Source: Bacteroidia bacterium (GTDB lineage Bacteria; Bacteroidota; Bacteroidia; Flavobacteriales_D; Cryomorphaceae). From it: a DNA stretch of 64,000 bases. Below the pieces are notes generated by a model. The model ran no database searches. It was not told the origin of the DNA and worked only from the letters and a program-made list of their open reading frames with translations. The first letter of the stretch is position 1. Each line of letters starts with the position of its first letter. Where the stretch lies: NCBI GenBank assembly GCA_030427905.1, contig JAUICL010000003.1:558001-622000 (forward strand), given 5' to 3'. This document shows positions 1 to 10,329 of the stretch, piece after piece. A program made the translations under genes and the position numbers.

Positions 1-1456
<1,456 letters not shown>

Positions 1457-1479
1457 TTAATTCAGAAAATTGATTCAAA

Positions 1480-1487
1480 CAAAAATA
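1480..1487 (-). promoter_or_regulatory. -7 promoter box of gyrB
   Basis: On the minus strand these bases read TATTTTTG, an exact match to the Bacteroidota -7 consensus TAnnTTTG, 33 bases upstream of the gyrB ATG. No clear TTTG -33 box is seen at the usual distance. Confidence 0.5.
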
Positions 1488-1649
1488 CGAATAATAAAAG
1501 GTTATATCGCGGCTAAAACACGCGTAAACACTGGACATTTTCAACAATTACACCCGGTTATTAACAGGATGTTGAACCCTGATGAGAAGGGCGAGGTCAC
1601 AAGTAGCGTTAACGAACTTTCATTACGGTAAAATCTTGTTTTTCCACTT

Positions 1650-1845
1650 CCTTTTGTCTTGATACAAAAGGAACAAAAGATCAGGGCTGTAATTTTATTT
1701 CTTGAAACTCTCGAAAACGCTACAGCACCTTACCCAAACTCGCAAACGGTATTAGCGGAAGCATAGCTTCCGATACCTGAGCTCAAACATGGGTGCGGTG
1801 GACTTCCGCTTATTTCTGAGTTTCTAAGAGAATAAAATTAAGGCC
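1650..1845. repeat. Structured intergenic repeat with nested inverted repeats
   Basis: The 583-base gap between gyrB and the next gene (1448-2030) holds no convincing gene. It begins with CCTTTTGT-N6-ACAAAAGG (1650-1671), a perfect 8-bp stem. It continues with an arm at 1685-1710 that is imperfectly complementary to 1818-1845, sharing TAATTTTATT and the AAACTC/GAGTTT edges. Inside lies the hairpin CGGAAGC-ATA-GCTTCCG (1756-1772), and AGCGGAAG (1754-1761) can alternatively pair with CTTCCGCT (1803-1810). I recall TTTTGTCTTGATACAAAA-type elements as common dispersed intergenic repeats in Bacteroidota, but this is memory, not a search. Just after it, TTGGCTCAC (1851-1859) and GTGAGCCAA (1900-1908) form a further perfect 9-bp inverted repeat. 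Nothing is seen in 1909-2030. Confidence 0.6.
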
Positions 1846-2030
1846 GAAAGTTGGCTCACGACATCCTTTGCGAATTGTCTGATTTCAAATCTGCAAGCTG
1901 TGAGCCAATATGTGTTAGAGTGAGGGTTGAAATGACTAAAATTTCTGATTGGCATTTAGGTCTACCAAATCTGGGGCATCTCCACAAGATGAAAGTAACA
2001 GATCACATATCAACCGATGAAAAATTGCCC

Positions 2031-3764
2031 TTAGAAACTGTACTTAGCCCCTCCCATCAAGAAGACCCTCTGAGCTGGGAATCGGTAGTAGATATCGTAT
2101 TTCGTTCCAGTCAAGTTGTTGGCTTCGATAAAAGCGCTCAGACGCTTCGTGTAGCGGTACTCAACCGACAAGGAAAGATCAACGTATCCATCGAGTTCCA
2201 ATTGATAAACGCCATCATCGTTCTGAGCCACATCACCCACGGGTAGGAATGAGAACACTTGTCGCTTGCCAATCCAGGTCAAATCGGCACCAATTACAAA
2301 CTTGTCGAAAAGGCTATACTTTCCATGCAAACCAATGCGGTGACTAGGCAAATGCCAAGCTTCCTTCTGAGCGTCAGTGTCGTAAGAAAACAGCTCTCCG
2401 CGAAGGGCGGCTTCCCATTTGGTTCCGAATTCGTAAGACAATTCTCCGAGAATGGTAAAGGTCTTCACATCGTCGTAAACCACGCCAAATCTGTTTTCGG
2501 TACTCACCAATACATCGTTGTAAAACAAGGCCATATCATCAACCCGATCAAACGACAGCGCCGCATTGAAACTCATTCTATCGCTGATAGCCCCGCGGAT
2601 ACCCGCATAGAAATTATACTTCTCTACTTCGTTTTTAAGGGCAACTGATGAAAGCATGTACGGATTTCTCGCCGTTAAACTGCGGTAGCTCGTTCTGCGC
2701 ACTTCTCCCGTCAATCCTGCATAGGGAACAAAAACATCATCGAAGAGCGAGTAGCTCACTTCCAATGTTGGAAATGCATGGAACTTAGCCTGGTTCGTAA
2801 ACTGACCGAAAATCGAGATCCCAGCCAGTGCCGTAAAGTCACCTTTTGTCAAGAGTACCTGCGGAGCAAGCTCGAGAATGGCATTGTTCTGATCGTAGCC
2901 CAGTACCTGAACTCCTGTGGTGTCATTCATGTAATCAAATGGATCCACCGCTGCCAGCGAAGAGCTCAAGAAGTCAAACGATGCGTCCATATTGTAGAAC
3001 AGGTCTCCCCGGATGGACTGGAGATTTCCGCCAGCCTTAATTCCGAACTCGCTCGAGTTGTAGCGATCACCCATATAATAGGCATCCAAACTGATGTCGT
3101 GATTGATTCGAGACGAGTCTCGATAATAACTCTTCCAGTTGGCATCGAGATCGATGATATCGAAAGTCTGGCGTATGTCCTTTTTGTCGACATCCAAATC
3201 TTGCGGATCGAAACCGTAGTAGTGGTAACCATTGCGCTCATAAGTGAGCTTCGATTGAAGGCTGTACTTGCTAAACACCTTCTTAGCCCAGCCCTCCACC
3301 AGGTTTTGGTTGTACCCACTAAATGCCACTGGCCCATTCACACCATCGTGAGAAGACATGTGGCGAAACCGCGCGCCGTAGGCCAAATCGCGATCGCGAG
3401 TTGATGTGTACATTCCTTCGATATACGGTGTGGCAAAAGTCCCTACACCGGCCTTCACATATCCGTGGTAAAGCTTTTCAAGCGGCTCCCGAACCTTGAC
3501 CTTGGCGGGCTGAATACTATCAACCGATATAGCCATGGCCGGCCGGCGTGGAATGAGCTGGTACTTCAAACTCCCCAGATCTACCGAAATATCGATCGGG
3601 TCTGGAAGCACCGACATTTTAAACGCTTTTTGAACACTCAGACTACGGTCTCCAGTGATAACCTGGGTTTGGTCAAAACCACCTTCCGTTTCTTCCTGAG
3701 CTATTGCATCGAATCCCCAAATTAAAAGGACTCCAGCAAAGAAATATTTGAATGTGCTTCTCAT
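2031..3764 (-). CDS. Plugless TonB-receptor-type outer-membrane beta-barrel
   Basis: A predicted outer-membrane barrel of 577 residues. ATG at 3764 is preferred: it follows GGAGGAAG and the upstream stop TAA by one base, and it opens directly into a signal peptide ending at AIAQ. The longer frame from 3794 would add ten charged residues ahead of that peptide and overlap the upstream gene by 29 bases. After a short linker (about 70 residues) the sequence is alternating beta-strand-like to a terminal Phe (GGAKYSF), as in TonB-dependent receptors, but no plug domain or carboxypeptidase-regulatory domain is visible. It is translationally coupled to the large TPR protein upstream, so the two probably act together in the envelope. 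The substrate is unknown. Confidence 0.8.
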   Translation of the reverse strand: MRSTFKYFFAGVLLIWGFDAIAQEETEGGFDQTQVITGDRSLSVQKAFKMSVLPDPIDISVDLGSLKYQLIPRRPAMAISVDSIQPAKVKVREPLEKLYHGYVKAGVGTFATPYIEGMYTSTRDRDLAYGARFRHMSSHDGVNGPVAFSGYNQNLVEGWAKKVFSKYSLQSKLTYERNGYHYYGFDPQDLDVDKKDIRQTFDIIDLDANWKSYYRDSSRINHDISLDAYYMGDRYNSSEFGIKAGGNLQSIRGDLFYNMDASFDFLSSSLAAVDPFDYMNDTTGVQVLGYDQNNAILELAPQVLLTKGDFTALAGISIFGQFTNQAKFHAFPTLEVSYSLFDDVFVPYAGLTGEVRRTSYRSLTARNPYMLSSVALKNEVEKYNFYAGIRGAISDRMSFNAALSFDRVDDMALFYNDVLVSTENRFGVVYDDVKTFTILGELSYEFGTKWEAALRGELFSYDTDAQKEAWHLPSHRIGLHGKYSLFDKFVIGADLTWIGKRQVFSFLPVGDVAQNDDGVYQLELDGYVDLSLSVEYRYTKRLSAFIEANNLTGTKYDIYYRFPAQRVFLMGGAKYSF

Positions 3765-3765
3765 C

Positions 3766-6700
3766 TTACTCTTCCTCCGATTTTGGTTCATCAATCAACT
3801 CATTGTACGAATCTTCATAATCCAGCGTATCCGGACTAGCCAGCGTATCAGCTTTCTGGATCTCTACTTCTTCGGCTGTGTCAAGGGCTTCCATTTTATC
3901 TTCAGCAATTGCCACCAAACTCGAATCGGAAACATTGTCGAGTACGCTTTGCAGGGTAGCTCTCGCCTGGAAGTAATCATCGCGCTCCACGTAGATATCT
4001 GAGAGCAGGATGAAGGCTTTGACCTTCCAGAATGTGATAGCCTGAAAGTTTTGAACCAACTCGAAGACGTGGTTTTCAGCCAAATCAAGCTCTTGGTTTA
4101 TCATGGCAATCTCGGCCAATCGGTATTTCGACTCAGCGCCTTCTGTTGTATTATCGATCAGAGAAAGCTCTTCGTAAAATGGCTTAGCCAAATCGTACTC
4201 CTTCTGAGCAAAGTAGATCCGAGCCTTAGTTAGTTTCGCTTCCTTTTCAATCTTCTCAGGCGTTGCCGAATTGGCAAGCGCTTGGTCCGCGCCTTTTAGC
4301 GCCAAATCGTAATCCCCGATTTTGAAGGCCGTTCTCATCTTTCCAATCTGAGCTTCCAAAACATTCGTCGCGAAAGATGCTACGCTTTCAAGTCGTACGT
4401 AGAGCGGTAAGGCAGCTTCGTAGTTTTTGCGATCGTATTGGATGGTAGCGGCCCCTAGTAGTGACGACTCAGAAAACTGGCTCGTTGGCTGGTCGATCAC
4501 GTAGGTAAACCCTGTCAAAGCCGTATTGAAATCGTTCTTTCGGTAAGAACAATCGGCAATGTAGTAGTAGGCATTCAAAGCGAAAAGACCGTTTGGATAG
4601 TCGCTCAAATACTTGTTGAATGCCTTGATGGCGCCATCGCAATCGGCGTCGGCAACGAGGTTCTCAGCGGCTTGGTACGACAAGCTGTCGATCTCATCGC
4701 GGCTCACTTCGTAATCTGGAATATCAGCCAGCCATTTCGAGTAGGCATCCACATCACCCAAGTCTAGGTAGATGTTTTTTAGGGTAGCGATGGCTTCATT
4801 CGATTCTGAATCCACACCGTAATCGTTTACAACCGTTTTGAAACTAGCGATCGCGTCATCGTAATTGTTCAAACGATAGAGCACAAGTCCGCGCTTCAAG
4901 AGCGATTTCTTTCGGTAGGGAGACTGTGGAAAGGAGTCCACTACGGTATTGTAATTCGATAAGGCTGGGTTGAGCTCGTTCTGTGCAAAATAGCTTTCAC
5001 CCAATTCAAAATAGCTCACAGGAGCCAAACTCGTTTCGGGATGCTTCGCAAAAAGCTGCTCAAGCGTTTCAATCTTCTTGAAGTAATTCTCTTCGTAGCC
5101 GTAGCATTGGGCCATTTGGAAGAGTGCATAATCTTCGTTAGCACCGTGCTTTTCCACCGCCTTCGCGTAGTTCTCGATGGCTACTTTGTAGTTCTTCGTA
5201 ACGAGGTTTAGGTCACCAATTCTCAGGTAAGCATCGTTCTTACGCTTATCATCCACCTGATTGCTCGAGATAAACTTTCGAAAAGCTGTAAGCGAACTCG
5301 GATAATCCTTTTCCTTGAAGTAGCAGTAACCCAAGTTGTATTGCACCAAGTTGTAGTAGTCGGTCTGAAAAGAAGCAGAACTGCTCACAAAAGCCTGATA
5401 ATGAGATTTGGCTTCATCGTATTTTCCTTTGCGATACTTCAAATCACCCAACCAGTAATCCGAAAGTGCTACGAGCTTCGGGTCTTCAGGGTAAGTCTTG
5501 ACCTTGGCAAACGTCTCTGTCGACTCCATGGTTTTTCCCTTTCGCATTTGTCCCACGGCCAAATTGTAGGCACATTCCTGGTACTTGATACGGTGATAAG
5601 GGTTTGGCGTCTTCATCTTATCGATGCTAGCCATAGCGGCTGGATAGTTCTTGGTGGAGATATAGACTTTCAACAAGAACTCGTATGCATCATCTTTTCG
5701 CTCCGAATTTGGATATTTCTCTAGATAAGCTTCAAAAGCTCGAATTGCTTCGTGGAAGGGGTCATAACTCAGTTCGTAGGCCAGCTTGGCGTAATTGAAG
5801 TAAGAATCTTCCGTCACTTCGGGATCGATTCCCATTTGTGCCGATACTTTGAAAGCGTTTTGAGCGTAGTTCTTCTGATCGAGATTTACGTAGGCATCAG
5901 CCATTTGGTAAGTCGCGATCTGCACAAGGGCTTCATCATCCGACTTCGCCGCTTTCACAAAATACCCGATCGACTCCTGGTACTCACCCATGCGGTATAG
6001 CGCATAGGCAAGCGGGTAGGCATCTTCAGCCGTTTTCTTGGAGCTATTCTCCATAAAGTACCGCAGGTAAGGCACGGCTTTGGCAAACTCTTGCTTCTGG
6101 TAATAAGCGTGACCAAGCAGATGAGCAATCTCTTCCTTTCGAACGGTTTCTTCCATTTCCATCATGGGCTCTGCGTAGGCGATCAAATCGTCGTATCGCT
6201 CTTGGAAATGGTAAATCTGTGTGATGTAATAAGGCACAACTGGCTCAAAATTCGGATCAGCCTGAGCTGCTTCAAGAGCATCAAGGGCTGTTTGATAATT
6301 CCCTTCGGTGTAGGCGATGTGGCCGTAGTAGTAATTGCTCGGCCCCTTGTATTCGCTCTCACCATCTTTTAGCTCGTAAAACGATGCCTTGGCCAATTCG
6401 TAGTCTTCCAATTCAAAAGCCGAAAACCCTTTCTTGAAAGTGATTTTCTCCTTATCGGCCACACTCATCTTGTAGGTATCTACTTGATCGAGCCAGTACA
6501 ATGCATCGTCGTAATCGCGGCGATTGAAATTGTAATTGGCCAGGTCGTAGATCGCGGGATTTCTCCAATTGCTCTCTGGATGAGTGTGTACAAACGTTTC
6601 CATCAAGTACTCAGCGTCCTTGTGAAAAAGCTTCATGGTGGTGCTGGCCAGGTAGTACTCGGCGTTGGCATACAGCTCTGTATTGCTGTTTTGAGCCGAC

Positions 6701-6879
6701 TCGAGATAATCCGAAAACATGCGTCGTGCTGACTCGTACTGCTCGTAGTTCATCAGCTCAAGCGCTTCAAAGTACGGCCTGTCGGTACTCCGGTATGCTT
6801 CAGTTTGTTGGGCGCTGAGCCTGAAACAAGCCAAAACAGCCGCCACACAATAGATAAGAACCTTCAATTTGGATTGCAT
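3766..6879 (-). CDS. Large periplasmic tetratricopeptide repeat protein
   Basis: A 1037-residue exported protein with a signal peptide (hydrophobic residues 7-22, cleavage near LSAQQ). Most of its length is repeated helical pairs of TPR type, with recurring patterns such as A-x-Y-xx-A and F-x-K-x-Y-xx-A-xx-Y. The last 30 residues are very acidic and unstructured-looking. TPR arrays scaffold protein complexes; here the partner is probably the barrel encoded one base downstream, since stop and start are nearly fused (TAAGATG). I recall this long TPR plus TonB-like barrel pair as common in Flavobacteriia, but its function is not known to me. A near-consensus -7 box TAATTTTA lies just upstream of the start. 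It is not SprE: there is no lipobox. Confidence 0.85.
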   Translation of the reverse strand: MQSKLKVLIYCVAAVLACFRLSAQQTEAYRSTDRPYFEALELMNYEQYESARRMFSDYLESAQNSNTELYANAEYYLASTTMKLFHKDAEYLMETFVHTHPESNWRNPAIYDLANYNFNRRDYDDALYWLDQVDTYKMSVADKEKITFKKGFSAFELEDYELAKASFYELKDGESEYKGPSNYYYGHIAYTEGNYQTALDALEAAQADPNFEPVVPYYITQIYHFQERYDDLIAYAEPMMEMEETVRKEEIAHLLGHAYYQKQEFAKAVPYLRYFMENSSKKTAEDAYPLAYALYRMGEYQESIGYFVKAAKSDDEALVQIATYQMADAYVNLDQKNYAQNAFKVSAQMGIDPEVTEDSYFNYAKLAYELSYDPFHEAIRAFEAYLEKYPNSERKDDAYEFLLKVYISTKNYPAAMASIDKMKTPNPYHRIKYQECAYNLAVGQMRKGKTMESTETFAKVKTYPEDPKLVALSDYWLGDLKYRKGKYDEAKSHYQAFVSSSASFQTDYYNLVQYNLGYCYFKEKDYPSSLTAFRKFISSNQVDDKRKNDAYLRIGDLNLVTKNYKVAIENYAKAVEKHGANEDYALFQMAQCYGYEENYFKKIETLEQLFAKHPETSLAPVSYFELGESYFAQNELNPALSNYNTVVDSFPQSPYRKKSLLKRGLVLYRLNNYDDAIASFKTVVNDYGVDSESNEAIATLKNIYLDLGDVDAYSKWLADIPDYEVSRDEIDSLSYQAAENLVADADCDGAIKAFNKYLSDYPNGLFALNAYYYIADCSYRKNDFNTALTGFTYVIDQPTSQFSESSLLGAATIQYDRKNYEAALPLYVRLESVASFATNVLEAQIGKMRTAFKIGDYDLALKGADQALANSATPEKIEKEAKLTKARIYFAQKEYDLAKPFYEELSLIDNTTEGAESKYRLAEIAMINQELDLAENHVFELVQNFQAITFWKVKAFILLSDIYVERDDYFQARATLQSVLDNVSDSSLVAIAEDKMEALDTAEEVEIQKADTLASPDTLDYEDSYNELIDEPKSEEE

Positions 6880-7032
6880 TTGCAGGTATAGGTTTTAAAG
6901 GGTTAAAATTACCTTGGAAGCAGAGGGTCAGCGGTCACCTGCTCACAAAGTTTTGCACCTGAAAATGTGAAGAATCAGGCGGTAAATAAGGTGGTTTCAA
7001 TGCATGGATAACGGAAATTCACCACGGTAAAT

Positions 7033-7040
7033 TATCTTAG
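7033..7040 (+). promoter_or_regulatory. Near-consensus -7 box upstream of ftsE
   Basis: TATCTTAG, one mismatch from TAnnTTTG, lies 20 bases upstream of the ftsE start codon in the 180-base gap between divergent genes. Confidence 0.3.
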
Positions 7041-7059
7041 CACTATCTAATATTTCCCC

Positions 7060-7755
7060 ATGGCCGAAGAAAGCATTGTAGAACTCAAAGACGTCACCAT
7101 CTATCAGGGCGATCACCTTGTACTGAACGATGTAAACGTGCAGATCAACAAAGGCGATTTCGTCTATCTAATCGGAAAAACCGGTTCGGGAAAGAGTAGT
7201 CTTCTCAAAACGCTTTACGGTGCGGTAGAGCTAAAAAATGGTGAAGGACGGGTGAACAGCTACGATCTGCGAAAGCTCAAGCGCAAGCAAGTACCCTATT
7301 TGCGTCGGAGTATGGGGATCGTTTTTCAGGACTTTGAGCTCTTACCGGATAGAAATGTTCACGACAATCTCTGGTTTGCGCTTCGAGCTACAGGCTGGAA
7401 GGGCAAGGATAAAATGAATCAGCGCATTCAGGAAGTGCTGGAGAAAGTGGGGCTCGGAACCAAGGGGTACAAAATGCCGCACGAATTGTCGGGTGGTGAG
7501 CAGCAACGCGTGGCCGTAGCTCGTGCATTGCTCAATGACCCAGACCTGATTCTAGCGGATGAGCCTACGGGAAACTTGGACCCAGGAACGACTGAAGAGA
7601 TCTTGAATCTACTATACCAAATCAGCCAAAACGGACGTGCCGTGATCATGGCCACACACGACTACAAGCACATGAAGAAGCTGTCGTCTCACATCATTCG
7701 CTGCGAAAACAGTACAGTAAGCTCCGAAGAAGTAGTGGTTTCTACTGAAGAATAG
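7060..7755 (+). CDS. ftsE: Cell-division ABC ATPase FtsE
   Basis: A 231-residue ABC ATPase with Walker A GKTGSGKSS (39-47), Q-loop VFQDF (88-92), signature LSGGEQQR (143-150), Walker B LILADE (163-168) and the PTGNLDP segment typical of the FtsE/MacB/LolD group. FtsE with FtsX couples ATP hydrolysis to activation of peptidoglycan hydrolases at the division site. The FtsE call rests on length and on features such as the QDFELLPDRNV segment. No ftsX lies next to it in this window, which I believe is usual in Bacteroidota. The last 14 bases overlap the convergent glycosyltransferase gene. A LolD-like role cannot be excluded. Confidence 0.8.
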   Translation: MAEESIVELKDVTIYQGDHLVLNDVNVQINKGDFVYLIGKTGSGKSSLLKTLYGAVELKNGEGRVNSYDLRKLKRKQVPYLRRSMGIVFQDFELLPDRNVHDNLWFALRATGWKGKDKMNQRIQEVLEKVGLGTKGYKMPHELSGGEQQRVAVARALLNDPDLILADEPTGNLDPGTTEEILNLLYQISQNGRAVIMATHDYKHMKKLSSHIIRCENSTVSSEEVVVSTEE

Positions 7756-8863
7756 CCTTGACCTGAGCTAGAACAGGGGCCATCTCGGTATTCCAATTGT
7801 GATCTTCAATCATTCTTGAAGCGTTGGTCGCATATGCTGACGCCTTCTCTGCATTGGAAAAAAATACTTCAATAGCCTTGGCAATATCGGCTGGAGTAAC
7901 CTCATCAACCAAGACGCCAATATCATACCCTTCCACCCAACGGGCAGTTTCCTGAAGCCTCGAAGCGATAACCGGTGTACCAACAAGCGCGTAGTCAAAT
8001 ATCTTATTGGGCAGGCTAAACTGATAATTCATATTGGTACCCTTATCCAAGCTCAAGCCCACGTCAGAAGCGGCAGTATAAGCGAGCATCTCACGGTATG
8101 GCACTGGGGGAATAAATGAAACCCGATTCTCGATCGACAGGTCCTTGGCCATTTGCTTGAGAACTGGCAATGCATCTCCGCTACCAACCACGAGTAAGTG
8201 GGCATTTGCAACCAATGAAATCGCTTCGACCAACTCCTCCCCGCCGCGGTCAATGTTGATTCCGTTTCCTTGGATGATCAAGAGTCTCATCGACTCTTCT
8301 ACTCCCAATTCCACTCGAGATTTGGGCTGAATACCATCTACTGGCTCTGGAAAATTGCGAACCAAGGCAACATCCTTCAGCTGGTAATCGGCTTCTAGAT
8401 TCTGGACGATGGCCGGCGACACGGTGGAAACAATAGCTGCACGACCAATAAACGCTCGCTCAATGGCCCGCCATGACTTCTGAACAAAAGGTCGATTGAC
8501 CACTTCGGGTACCTGGGTGAAATACTCGTGGCTATCGTACCAGTATGGCTTTGATTTCAGTCGGGCTACCAAGCCTGTAGCCAGAAGGGTGTCAAGGTCG
8601 TTGGAAACGTAGAAATCAGCCTTTTGAAAGAGCAGGTAGAAGAAAAGGCGAATATTAAACCAGGCGTACATCAAGGGCCCTTTCCGAAAAGGAAGAGATA
8701 AATGAAGGTATTTGAATGGCAAGTCGATGGGGATATCCCTGCCCAAATCGCGACCGACAAGCGTAAGGCTGTAGCCACTTTTGTGCAGTGCCCGGCATTG
8801 CTTTTGCACCCGCTGATCGGTAGCAATATCGCTACTTACCGAAACAATGATCCTTTTATTCAC
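7742..8863 (-). CDS. Family 4-type glycosyltransferase
   Basis: A predicted GT-B fold glycosyltransferase that transfers sugars from nucleotide donors during polysaccharide or glycolipid synthesis. The frame is open from a TTG at 8905, but GTG at 8863 gives the typical N-terminus for this group (NKRIIVSVSSD...TDQRV), so I use it; this leaves 373 residues. The C-terminal Rossmann half is recognisable by LLIIQGNGINIDRGG, then LLVVGSGD and the region SLPNKIFDYALVGTPVIAS, which matches the donor-binding segment of GT4 enzymes. No signal peptide is present, so it is cytosolic or peripheral. It stands alone, converging on ftsE and divergent from murB, so its acceptor cannot be told from context. 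Confidence 0.82.
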   Translation of the reverse strand: MNKRIIVSVSSDIATDQRVQKQCRALHKSGYSLTLVGRDLGRDIPIDLPFKYLHLSLPFRKGPLMYAWFNIRLFFYLLFQKADFYVSNDLDTLLATGLVARLKSKPYWYDSHEYFTQVPEVVNRPFVQKSWRAIERAFIGRAAIVSTVSPAIVQNLEADYQLKDVALVRNFPEPVDGIQPKSRVELGVEESMRLLIIQGNGINIDRGGEELVEAISLVANAHLLVVGSGDALPVLKQMAKDLSIENRVSFIPPVPYREMLAYTAASDVGLSLDKGTNMNYQFSLPNKIFDYALVGTPVIASRLQETARWVEGYDIGVLVDEVTPADIAKAIEVFFSNAEKASAYATNASRMIEDHNWNTEMAPVLAQVKAILQ

Positions 8864-8918
8864 AACCGACAAATGTAAAGAGAATGGAGGAATGCCGTTT
8901 TGCAATTTAAATTGCGAT

Positions 8919-8926
8919 TAGATTTG
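8919..8926 (+). promoter_or_regulatory. -7 promoter box of murB
   Basis: TAGATTTG matches TAnnTTTG exactly and lies 18 bases before the murB ATG. TTTG (8899-8902) is 16 bases further upstream, a shorter spacer than the usual 19-21. Confidence 0.5.
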
Positions 8927-8944
8927 TAAAAAACGATAAGCCCC

Positions 8945-9958
8945 ATGATCGAAAATCAGGTTTCCCTCAAGGAGTACAACACCTTTGGAATAGATGTTCA
9001 AGCCGATAGTTTTTGCCGTTTCGATTCGGCGGAAGCGCTTCAGGAAATATTGAAGTCGGTGGATCTGAAAGCGCAGAAGTACTTGATTTTGGGTGGGGGA
9101 AGCAACATCCTTCTAACCCGCGATTTTGATGGCATCGTTTTGAAGAACGAAGTGATGGGGATTCACCTGATTGAAGAAACCGACGAGCACTACGTGGTTG
9201 AGTCGGGTGCGGGTGAAAACTGGCACCAATTTGTGATGCACACCCTAGATCAGGGCTGGGCTGGTCTCGAAAACCTGTCCCTTATTCCCGGGAATGTTGG
9301 CGCGAGTCCTATGCAAAACATTGGGGCCTACGGGGTGGAAATTAAAGACCGATTCAGGTCCTTAAAAGCCTTTCACCTAGAATCGGGAGAAGTGCATGAG
9401 TTTGACGCGGCCGCTTGCGAATTCGGGTACCGCGAAAGCGTTTTTAAGCGTAGACTTAAGGGGCAATACATTATCCTGTCGGTTACGTTTAACCTCTTGA
9501 AAAAGCCTGACCTAAAAACGGAGTACGGTGCCATCAAGGGCGAGCTCGAAGCTCAGGGAATTTCCAATCCCACGATAAAGGATGTGAGCAATGCCGTGAT
9601 CCGAATCAGACAAAGCAAGCTCCCCGACCCGGCAGAACTCGGAAATGCCGGTAGCTTCTTCAAAAATCCAGTAGTCCCAATTGAACAATTTGAGCAGATA
9701 TCGGCTGATCACCCAGACATCCCAAATTATCCAGCGGGAGAAGGACACCGCAAACTAGCTGCTGGCTGGCTAATCGAAAAGGCTGGATTTAAAGGCCTCC
9801 GCGAAGGACACTGCGGCATGCACACCAAGCAAGCGCTTGTTCTTGTCAACTACGGCGATGCCACAGGTGAAGAGATTTATGCCTATTCAGGAAAAGTACT
9901 TGAGACGGTTAAAGCCAAGTTTGGAGTAGAGCTGGAGCGGGAAGTGAACATTGTTTGA
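8945..9958 (+). CDS. murB: UDP-N-acetylenolpyruvoylglucosamine reductase MurB
   Basis: MurB reduces UDP-GlcNAc-enolpyruvate to UDP-MurNAc with NADPH and FAD in cytosolic peptidoglycan synthesis. The 337-residue protein has an FAD_binding_4 domain, with NTFGIDVQAD near the start, LILGGGSNIL (47-56) and ENLSLIPGNVGASPMQNIGA (111-130). Its C-terminal MurB domain carries GSFFKNP, with the catalytic Ser, followed by the AAGWLIEKAGFKG block. The length agrees with the longer (type I, E. coli-like) MurB form. It has its own -7 box and is divergent from the glycosyltransferase gene. Identification is secure. Confidence 0.97.
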   Translation: MIENQVSLKEYNTFGIDVQADSFCRFDSAEALQEILKSVDLKAQKYLILGGGSNILLTRDFDGIVLKNEVMGIHLIEETDEHYVVESGAGENWHQFVMHTLDQGWAGLENLSLIPGNVGASPMQNIGAYGVEIKDRFRSLKAFHLESGEVHEFDAAACEFGYRESVFKRRLKGQYIILSVTFNLLKKPDLKTEYGAIKGELEAQGISNPTIKDVSNAVIRIRQSKLPDPAELGNAGSFFKNPVVPIEQFEQISADHPDIPNYPAGEGHRKLAAGWLIEKAGFKGLREGHCGMHTKQALVLVNYGDATGEEIYAYSGKVLETVKAKFGVELEREVNIV

Positions 9959-10064
9959 GTGGAAGTACAAAGTACTATGTAGCGTATCACGACTAGGACA
10001 TTTCCACAAATAGCATCTTACTCCCCATTATTGGACATGTTAATATTTAGCTCTGAACCCAGCC

Positions 10065-10130
10065 CTTAGTTGGCACTTAGTTGGTATTTAGTTGGTACTT
10101 AGTTGCCCCTTAGTTGCTACTTCGTTGGTT
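10065..10130. repeat. Six tandem 11-bp repeats
   Basis: Six contiguous units of exactly 11 bases fit the pattern yTTmGTTGsyn, e.g. CTTAGTTGGCA, CTTAGTTGGTA, TTTAGTTGGTA, CTTAGTTGCCC, CTTAGTTGCTA and CTTCGTTGGTT. They lie in the 371-base gap between the convergent ends of murB and the DUF5606 gene (9959-10329). The period is close to one helical turn. No open frame of note covers them and the gap holds no gene. Confidence 0.85.
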
Positions 10131-10287
10131 TGGGGCCTTAGACGTGTTAAGATTACCCATAGGTTGTCCCTAACGGGACTGAGTACCAGTAAAACGAATT
10201 CAATCAAGCATGTAGAACCAACTTTTCACTGCTAGTTTTCCATTTTTCACTCTATAAGCCACAGAGCTTCTTTGTACTTAATACCTG

Positions 10288-10327
10288 ATACTTAGTACAA
10301 TCTCAAAATACTTAGTACAATCTGAAA
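10288..10327. repeat. Two tandem 20-bp repeats
   Basis: Copies at 10288-10307 and 10308-10327 share ATACTTAGTACAATCTsAAA with a single base difference. A degraded third copy (GTACTTAATACCTG) precedes them at 10274-10287. They end three bases before the stop codon of the minus-strand DUF5606 gene. I recall AGTAC/CTTAGTAC-rich intergenic strings from other Bacteroidota genomes, unverified. Confidence 0.8.
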
Positions 10328-10329
10328 AA

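Noticed and set aside
1851-2246. 131-residue open frame on the + strand
   Set aside because: Its right part is antisense to the barrel gene and its left part lies in the repeat region. It has no signal, motif or promoter; the barrel frame on the minus strand is clearly the real gene.
10065-10327. Possible CRISPR array
   Set aside because: The units are 11 and 20 bases, contiguous and without spacers; no cas genes are present.
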